Part shown: positions 1 to 4,042 of the stretch, in pieces
Layout of the letters: every line of letters begins with the position of its first letter
Numbering within the stretch: the stretch's first letter is position 1
Source of the DNA: DATCRE01 sp035493595
Lineage (GTDB): Bacteria; Bacteroidota; Bacteroidia; Cytophagales; Cyclobacteriaceae
NCBI GenBank assembly: GCA_035493595.1
Contig: DATJHZ010000092.1
Location: 1-6,304, forward strand
Reading direction: 5' to 3'
DNA: 6,304 nt
The notes under the pieces: generated by a model
Databases searched by the model: none
What the model saw: only the letters and a program-made list of their open reading frames with translations
What the model was told of the DNA's origin: nothing
Program-made: the position numbers and the translations under genes

Positions 1-1
1 G

Positions 2-1372
2 GTAGAAGGAAGAGTTGAAAAACTTTTTTTTAAAGAAACCGGAAGAGTTGTTAAGAAAGGCGAACCACTCTATGAATTATACAGTGAAGCATTGCTTACA
101 CTTCAGAAAGAATATCTTCTGGCAAAAGATCAATATGAAACGCTGGGAAAAACAGAAAGCCGTTATGAATCCTTTTTTAAAGCTTCGGAAAAGAAACTAC
201 TTCTTTATGGATTATCGAAGAATCAGGTTGAGCAATTAGGACAATCAAAAACCATACACCAACGTATTACTTTTCTTGCTCCTGCCAGTGGCATGATAAC
301 GGAGGTTAATGCTTCAGAAGGGCAATATTTGCAAGAAGGAGGTTTACTGTATAAAATTGAAAACATCAATCGTCTTTGGCTGGAGGCTGAATTATATCCG
401 CAAGAAACTTCGCTTGTAAAAATTGGTGACAAAATCAACGTACGTGTCGATGGCTATGAATTTTCCCCATTAGAAACTAAGATAACATTTCTGAGTCCGG
501 AATATAGAGACAATACACAAATCACTGTGATGCGGGCTGTCATTGAAAATTCAGAAATGAAGTTTAAACCGGCAATGCAGGCACAAGTGCTTTTCAATCA
601 TTCGGAAAGAAAGACATTAACCATTCCGACCGATGCCGTGATCCGCGAGCAAAGTGGAACCCATGTATATGTTGAATCAGGTACTAACACTTTTCAACCG
701 CGAATGGTGAAGACAGGCATAGAAGATTTTGGTCAGGTAGAAATCATCGATGGATTGATGGAGAATGAAACAGTAGCTGTTACTGGTGCTTACTTGATCT
801 ATAGTGAACTAATATTAAAAAAAGGTATAAGTCCTATGGTGGGTCATCATCATGAAGCAGAAAATAGTAGCAGTAACAAAGAAGATGAAGTGAGGTTGAA
901 GAATATGAAACAATCTATAAATATCGATCCTAAATTCTCAGCGCAACTGGCAACATTACTCCTGCCCTATTTGAAGATGAAAGATGCTTTGGTTGAATCC
1001 AATATAAAAGCAGTTAATCTGGAGAGCAGAAATTTCTCTACGGCGCTGGAAAAAATTGATATGAATCTTCTTACAGGTGAAGCACACATCAACTGGATGG
1101 AGAAACTCAATACTATAAAACTAGCCAATACCGCTCTTCAAAATGAGAATGATATTGAAAAGCAACGCGCTCAATTTTCTGATTTAACCAATGTATTGTA
1201 TTCCGTTTTTAAAATGTATAAAGTAAAAGATCTCCATGCTTATTATCAATATTGCCCAATGGCTTTTCATAATAAGGGCGCATACTGGATAAGTTTGGAA
1301 AAAAAAATCAGCAATCCTTATTTTGGAAAACAAATGTTGAGATGTGGAGAAACAAAAGAAGATTTAAATTAA
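2..1372 (+). CDS. CusB-like RND efflux periplasmic adaptor with C-terminal DUF3347 domain (5' partial)
   Basis: Periplasmic membrane-fusion protein that would link an inner-membrane CusA-type RND pump to an outer-membrane channel for copper/silver export. The frame is open to the left edge: codons from base 2 read VEGRVEKLFFKETGRVVKKG, the first lipoyl half typical of CusB (G-x-[IV]-E-K-L...TG..V+KG), so the true start is upstream. About 456 residues are visible. In order they are: lipoyl half, short helical hairpin, second lipoyl half (APASGMITEVNASEGQYL, near 280-330), beta-barrel, membrane-proximal domain, a His-containing linker (GHHHEAE, near 841-861), and DUF3347 (about 920-1360) with its ending YYQYCPMAFHNKGAYW...NPYFGKQMLRCGE. 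DUF3347 is commonly fused to, or found beside, Bacteroidota Cus adaptors, and its Cys, Met and His residues suggest copper binding. Copper rather than another metal is inferred from DUF3347 and the downstream HMBD proteins. The pump and channel genes are not visible. Confidence 0.93.
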   Translation, partial: VEGRVEKLFFKETGRVVKKGEPLYELYSEALLTLQKEYLLAKDQYETLGKTESRYESFFKASEKKLLLYGLSKNQVEQLGQSKTIHQRITFLAPASGMITEVNASEGQYLQEGGLLYKIENINRLWLEAELYPQETSLVKIGDKINVRVDGYEFSPLETKITFLSPEYRDNTQITVMRAVIENSEMKFKPAMQAQVLFNHSERKTLTIPTDAVIREQSGTHVYVESGTNTFQPRMVKTGIEDFGQVEIIDGLMENETVAVTGAYLIYSELILKKGISPMVGHHHEAENSSSNKEDEVRLKNMKQSINIDPKFSAQLATLLLPYLKMKDALVESNIKAVNLESRNFSTALEKIDMNLLTGEAHINWMEKLNTIKLANTALQNENDIEKQRAQFSDLTNVLYSVFKMYKVKDLHAYYQYCPMAFHNKGAYWISLEKKISNPYFGKQMLRCGETKEDLN

Positions 1373-1379
1373 AATAACA

Positions 1380-1523
1380 ATGGCAAAACCATGCTGTCAA
1401 ATCAACGATCCTGCGCCGGTGCCCGTGTGGAAAGTCTGGCTAAAACGTGCTCTTTATTTAATACTTACAATGATAATCTTATTTGTTATATGGAATCAAT
1501 TTATAATTTTAAACAAGCAATAA
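1380..1523 (+). CDS. Small single-pass membrane protein with N-terminal Cys-Cys pair (47 aa)
   Basis: This short gene reads MAKPCCQINDPAPVPVWKVW, then a short basic stretch (LKR), one hydrophobic segment (about residues 24-44, ALYLILTMIILFVIWNQFII) and a short tail LNKQ. It starts 7 bases after the adaptor stop and ends 2 bases before the start of the next gene, the tight packing expected of an operon member. Read as a protein it has a sensible layout: a soluble N-terminus with vicinal cysteines at 5 and 6, prolines, a positive patch and a membrane helix. By the positive-inside rule the Cys-Cys end is probably cytoplasmic. Its place in a copper operon suggests metal binding or a small accessory subunit of the pump, but that is inference and I do not recognise a named family. 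There is no Shine-Dalgarno site, which is normal in this phylum. An overlapping longer reading of the next gene (start at 1391) would exclude it, but that reading is unlikely. Confidence 0.7.
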   Translation: MAKPCCQINDPAPVPVWKVWLKRALYLILTMIILFVIWNQFIILNKQ

Positions 1524-1525
1524 CT

Positions 1526-2104
1526 ATGAAAAATCAACAGAACACTTTTATTACAATGCTGCTAATACTTCTGGCAACATTCTCTCTACACGCACAGAAT
1601 TACAAGGCTCCAAAAATTGATGCCTCTGGTAAAGTGATGAATGAAAAAGGACACCATATTGGTAATATTAGTACCGAAGGAGTTATTACTGATGCAAACG
1701 GGAAAAAGATTGCTTCCATAGATCCAGATGGTTTTCTTATTGACGCTGCTTCCGGCAAGAAACTCGGTAAGGGAGAAAAGAATGGAAATTTTATTCCCTA
1801 TTTTAAAGAAACGCCAGATAAAGGCTGGACTATTGATGCGCCTCTAAATGGAACATGTTTAGTAAAAGACGAAAAAGGAAATGTAAAGGCTATTGTACAT
1901 GAAAACTACAAGCAATTTGGAGCATGTGCAGCTCATTGTCTGAGTAACCACATGGATCATCATAAAACCATGGAACAAGCGAAAATGAAGGAGGATAAGA
2001 GTGCTACTTCATATACATGTAGCATGCATCCTGACGTTACTTCAGATAAACCTGGGAAATGTTCAAAATGCGGAATGGAGTTGATGGCCGTTAAAGACAA
2101 ATAA
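1526..2104 (+). CDS. Secreted heavy-metal-binding (HMBD) protein with glycine-rich beta-hairpin repeats
   Basis: Exported protein of 192 residues, probably periplasmic and copper binding. The start at 1526 is chosen because it gives a clean Sec signal peptide (MKNQQNTFITMLLILLATFS, then LHA/Q, cleavage likely after residue 23). The start at 1391 would put about 45 unrelated residues in front of it and overlap the small gene at 1380-1523. Residues about 29-85 hold two or three imperfect repeats of about 18-20 residues of the form G-x-[IV]-x-[DN]-x-x-G-[KH]-x-I-[GA]-x-I, probably stacked beta-hairpins. A middle part has GTC and C-A-A-H-C followed by a His/Met stretch (NHMDHH). The last 31 residues are a heavy-metal-binding domain (HMBD): YTCSMHPDV...GKCSKCGMELM, with C-x-MHP and C-x-x-CGM. 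The neighbouring CusB-like adaptor and the HMBD lipoprotein support a role in copper sequestration or transfer to the efflux pump. The exact function is not established. Confidence 0.85.
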   Translation: MKNQQNTFITMLLILLATFSLHAQNYKAPKIDASGKVMNEKGHHIGNISTEGVITDANGKKIASIDPDGFLIDAASGKKLGKGEKNGNFIPYFKETPDKGWTIDAPLNGTCLVKDEKGNVKAIVHENYKQFGACAAHCLSNHMDHHKTMEQAKMKEDKSATSYTCSMHPDVTSDKPGKCSKCGMELMAVKDK

Positions 2105-2145
2105 TTTTATAAATCATAAATCGGTAACCCATAAACAAAACACCT

Positions 2146-2415
2146 ATGAAAAAACTATCATTAACAACCCTGGTAATCATTACAGCATTCGCCCTTGGAA
2201 CAGTTTTTCTTTCTTCATGCGGAGATCATAAAAAGACTGAAGCGCAAGAACAAACTAAAAGTGACAGCCTGGAGCATAAAGAATCTGAAAATAATGTTGT
2301 GGCGTATGCCTGCCCAATGCACCCTGATGTAACTGGTAAAGAAGGTGACACATGCTCAAAATGTGGAATGAAATTAGAAGCTCTAAAAGAAGCGGATAGC
2401 GCTATGACTAAATAA
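2146..2415 (+). CDS. Small HMBD lipoprotein, putative copper-binding
   Basis: Envelope lipoprotein of 89 residues. The N-terminus is a type II signal peptide, basic then hydrophobic, with a lipobox L22-S-S-C25 followed by Gly-Asp. A charged low-complexity linker (about residues 27-52, rich in Lys, Glu, Ser and Gln) leads to one heavy-metal-binding domain, YACPMHPDV...DTCSKCGMKLEAL (about residues 54-80), with the C-P-MHP and C-x-x-CGM metal motifs. The domain closely resembles the C-terminus of the preceding gene and the HMBD found at the N-terminus of some CusB proteins and copper ATPases. It lies 41 bases after the preceding gene and just before a strong terminator-like hairpin, so it is probably the last gene of the copper operon. 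A metallochaperone or metal buffer anchored to a membrane is the likeliest role; this is inferred, and the membrane it sits in is not certain. Confidence 0.86.
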   Translation: MKKLSLTTLVIITAFALGTVFLSSCGDHKKTEAQEQTKSDSLEHKESENNVVAYACPMHPDVTGKEGDTCSKCGMKLEALKEADSAMTK

Positions 2416-2429
2416 AGAGTAGCTTTTGT

Positions 2430-2489
2430 AACAGCAACATTTAATTGGAAGTCACTTCTATTCGAACTCCATTAAGTGCTGCTGTTTTT
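2430..2489 (+). terminator. Intrinsic terminator of the copper operon
   Basis: The left arm is 2430-2452 and the right arm 2466-2486, around a 13-base loop. They pair over about 20 base pairs, starting AACAGCA with TGCTGTT, with one A/C mismatch, one G-U pair and two single-base bulges. The right arm runs straight into a TTTTT tract at 2485-2489. It sits 14 bases after the stop of the HMBD lipoprotein gene and before the convergent crcB gene. The T-tract is on the plus strand, so it mainly ends the copper operon transcript. Confidence 0.75.
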
Positions 2490-2505
2490 AAATTCTATAT
2501 CGTTA

Positions 2506-2889
2506 TCAGAAAAGCTTAATGAATGTCATTCCTATGAATGTACAAACCAGCCCTATCAAAACACTGGCAACAACATAAATGGAAGCATACCCAATCTGAC
2601 CATCGCGAAGCAAGCCGACGGTCTCATTTGAGAAAGCTGAGAACGTTGTGAATCCTCCAAGGATACCTGTTGCTAAAAATAGTCGCCACTCTTGTGTTAT
2701 CGTACCTTTGGCATTCAGCTCGAACACCATACCAATAAACAGGCATCCGATAATATTTACCGCCAACGTTCCAAAAGGAAATGTTGAAAGGAATTTTGCG
2801 TGAATAGCTTGCGAAAGTAAGTATCGAAATACGCCACCTATAAAACTTCCCAGGCCAATTGCTAATGTCAATTTCATTAATTGCTTCAT
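2506..2889 (-). CDS. crcB: Fluoride channel CrcB/FluC
   Basis: Small inner-membrane fluoride channel that lets toxic cytoplasmic fluoride leave the cell and works as a dual-topology homodimer. From the start chosen here it has 127 residues, the usual family length, with four hydrophobic segments. Family motifs are clear: G-x-x-GG-x-x-RY (residues 14-23), FPFGTLAVNIIG with the conserved Asn45, and GILGGFTTFSAFSNE with the pore phenylalanines (about 80 and 83) and the central TTFS break. The start at 2889 (MKQLMKLT) is preferred over an in-frame ATG at 2931 because it fits family length and has a GGAAAG stretch six bases upstream, while the extra 14 residues of the longer form are polar and unlike the family N-terminus. 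The gene is convergent to the copper operon and divergent from the ArsR-type gene. No fluoride riboswitch was recognised in front of it. Confidence 0.94.
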   Translation of the reverse strand: MKQLMKLTLAIGLGSFIGGVFRYLLSQAIHAKFLSTFPFGTLAVNIIGCLFIGMVFELNAKGTITQEWRLFLATGILGGFTTFSAFSNETVGLLRDGQIGYASIYVVASVLIGLVCTFIGMTFIKLF

Positions 2890-3002
2890 TTTAAACTTTC
2901 CATAGTTAATAAATTTATAGATAGGTCTCAACAGATTCCTTCTTAATCTTTATTAATAACCAGTATTTATGCACAGTCACTTAAAAAATATTTCAAAAGA
3001 AA

Positions 3003-3032
3003 TTTAAGCAACCGAATAATTGCATATATTTG
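3003..3032 (+). promoter_or_regulatory. Bacteroidota-type promoter for the ArsR-family gene
   Basis: TATATTTG at 3025-3032 matches the Bacteroidota -7 consensus TANNTTTG exactly. TTTA at 3003-3006, 18 bases before it, resembles the -33 element TTTG. Transcription would start a few bases after 3032, about 30 bases before the GTG start at 3066. The site is predicted from sequence only. Confidence 0.55.
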
Positions 3033-3065
3033 AAGCCATAAGTTCACAATACGATTATCTGACAA

Positions 3066-3386
3066 GTGAGAAGAGATGTTTTTCAAGCCATTGCCGACCC
3101 GACCAGGCGTGCCATTATATTACTTATTGCATCTCAGGCAATGACACCCAATGCCATTGCTGAACACTTTGACTCAACCCGACAAGCTGTTTCTAAACAT
3201 CTGCGCATATTGACTGAATGCCAGCTTGTAAAACAGGAGCAATCAGGCAGAGAAATCTATTATCAACTTAACGGAACGAAAATGAAAGAAGTTGATAAGT
3301 GGCTCGAACAATTCAGGAAGCTCTGGGAAAGTCGATTTGACGAACTTGACAAAGTTCTTCAAGCTATGAAAAAAAATAAAAAATAA
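3066..3386 (+). CDS. ArsR/SmtB-family winged-helix transcriptional regulator (non-metal subtype)
   Basis: DNA-binding repressor-type protein of 106 residues. The start is GTG at 3066, fixed by an in-frame TGA at 3060-3062 just upstream; the N-terminus MRRDVFQAIADPTRRAIILL is the typical beginning of this subfamily. The helix-turn-helix runs from about MTPNAIAEHF (residues 26-35) to the recognition helix STRQAVSKHLRIL (37-49), followed by the wing LVKQEQSGREIYYQL (54-68). Only one cysteine (Cys52) is present and the ELCVCD metal site of ArsR/SmtB is absent, so metal sensing is unlikely despite the copper genes nearby. Regulators of this subtype usually precede SRPBCC (AHSA1-like) and DoxX-family genes in Bacteroidota, and here a likely SRPBCC remnant and an intact DoxX gene follow. 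It probably controls that small unit and itself; its ligand is unknown. Confidence 0.9.
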   Translation: MRRDVFQAIADPTRRAIILLIASQAMTPNAIAEHFDSTRQAVSKHLRILTECQLVKQEQSGREIYYQLNGTKMKEVDKWLEQFRKLWESRFDELDKVLQAMKKNKK

Positions 3387-3392
3387 ATTTGA

Positions 3393-3467
3393 ATCCAAAT
3401 GGGCTTCAAAGAAGGACTGACAATGGCAATGGAAGGATTGGACGAACTACTCGTTTCATTAAAATGA
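3393..3467 (+). pseudogene. C-terminal remnant of an SRPBCC/AHSA1-like gene
   Basis: Only the last part of a gene seems to remain. The frame reads IQMGFKEGLTMAMEGLDELL then VSLK and a TGA at 3465-3467. The pattern (MGFKEG....ML/LD.LL) matches the C-terminal helix of SRPBCC/AHSA1-type proteins, which commonly sit between this type of ArsR gene and DoxX. A TGA at 3390-3392 closes the frame immediately upstream, and the regulator ends at 3386, so there is no room for the roughly 120 residues missing from the domain. An internal deletion that removed the 5' and central part of the gene is the simplest explanation. An alternative is a tiny 22-residue gene starting at ATG 3399, which I consider less likely. 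The assignment is by recognition of a short motif, hence moderate confidence. Confidence 0.6.
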
Positions 3468-3545
3468 AACGCTAAAACAACATAAAATAATTAATCATTG
3501 TAGAATATCACTAACAAAACATCCATCAACAAAAAAAACAAAACC

Positions 3546-3923
3546 ATGAAAAAGAAAATTCTATTTGTAGTAAGTCTTCTCTTTGGTCTGATGTTCATTA
3601 ACGCCGGCCTGAATAAATTTTTTAACTATATGCCTGCTCCTACTGACTTGCCCGAAAACCTGATGAGGGTAATGAAAGCATTTATGGAAATAGGCTGGCT
3701 GATGCCACTTGTTGGCGTTGCTGAAGTTATAGGTGGAATACTTTTTATCACCAATAAATTCAGGGCTCTCGGTGCCATAATCATTTTTCCAATTATGATA
3801 GGAATACTTTTAACAAATATAACAGCAGCACCATCAGGATTACCAATAGCACTCGTGTTGCTGGCAATAGAACTTTGGGTAATTATCGAGAATCGCGAAA
3901 AGTATCTGCCAATGATCAAATAA
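3546..3923 (+). CDS. DoxX-family integral membrane protein
   Basis: Small inner-membrane protein of 125 residues with four predicted membrane segments, about residues 4-21, 48-68, 73-91 and 98-115, and a basic C-terminal end (ENREKYLPMIK). The pattern of the DoxX family is visible: an early FINAGLNKFF motif (residues 17-26), EIGWLMPLVGVAEVIGGILF (48-67), then FRALGAIIIFPIMIGILL (72-89). The family includes the DoxD-like subunit of thiosulfate:quinone oxidoreductase and many uncharacterised membrane proteins; this short form has no known reaction. In related genomes it follows an ArsR-type regulator and SRPBCC genes, matching the arrangement here except that the SRPBCC gene is nearly gone. The ATG at 3546 follows an A-rich leader (3530-3545) with no Shine-Dalgarno site, as is common in the phylum. 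It is probably co-transcribed with the regulator, 159 bases upstream. Confidence 0.88.
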   Translation: MKKKILFVVSLLFGLMFINAGLNKFFNYMPAPTDLPENLMRVMKAFMEIGWLMPLVGVAEVIGGILFITNKFRALGAIIIFPIMIGILLTNITAAPSGLPIALVLLAIELWVIIENREKYLPMIK

Positions 3924-3960
3924 AAAAGACAAGACAAGCAGGAATCATCCTGCTTGTCTT
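3922..3960 (-). terminator. Distal minus-strand terminator hairpin
   Basis: A perfect 13-base-pair stem, AAGACAAGCAGGA (3931-3943) with TCCTGCTTGTCTT (3948-3960), surrounds a four-base loop. On the minus strand it is followed by six T residues, the complement of 3922-3927. On the plus strand the stem is followed by ATCAAAAAAA with no T-tract, so it is built mainly to stop transcription from the kinase gene before it enters the DoxX gene. It may still weakly end the DoxX transcript. The T-tract overlaps the DoxX stop codon. Confidence 0.72.
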
Positions 3961-3963
3961 ATC

Positions 3964-4018
3964 AAAAAAAATAAATCATTTCAAATTGATCTTATCTCTA
4001 TCATAAGATCAATTTGAA
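3964..4018 (-). terminator. Proximal minus-strand terminator hairpin
   Basis: A perfect 15-base-pair stem, TCAAATTGATCTTAT (3981-3995) with its complement at 4003-4017, extends by one further pair (3980/4018) around a seven-base loop. It lies 25 bases after the stop of the kinase gene in the minus direction. On the minus strand a run of eight T residues (complement of 3964-3971) follows after about eight bases. This spacing is longer than ideal, so termination efficiency is uncertain, but together with the next hairpin it forms a tandem terminator. Confidence 0.6.
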
Positions 4019-4042
4019 GGATAGTGATACCCGCCTGTTTAA

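Noticed and set aside
15..239. Short plus-strand open frame inside the adaptor gene
   Set aside because: It lies in another frame of the CusB-like coding sequence and shows no recognisable domain.
92..1372. Adaptor gene taken as starting at the TTG at 92
   Set aside because: The upstream frame from base 2 is open and encodes the conserved first lipoyl half of CusB.
2890..2931. Longer N-terminus for crcB starting at 2931
   Set aside because: The extra 14 residues are unlike the family and exceed its usual length; the start at 2889 has a GGAAAG stretch at suitable spacing.
2890..3065. Possible fluoride riboswitch upstream of crcB
   Set aside because: Read on the minus strand, the leader lacks the conserved GGNGAUGGC-type core and the pseudoknot arms of the crcB motif.
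3066..3386. ArsR-family gene as the metal sensor of the copper operon
   Set aside because: It lacks the cysteine metal site of ArsR/SmtB sensors, is separated from the copper genes by crcB, and belongs to the subtype linked to SRPBCC and DoxX genes.
3626..3937. Minus-strand open frame opposite the DoxX gene
   Set aside because: It is the antisense shadow of a well-recognised membrane protein and has no family features of its own.
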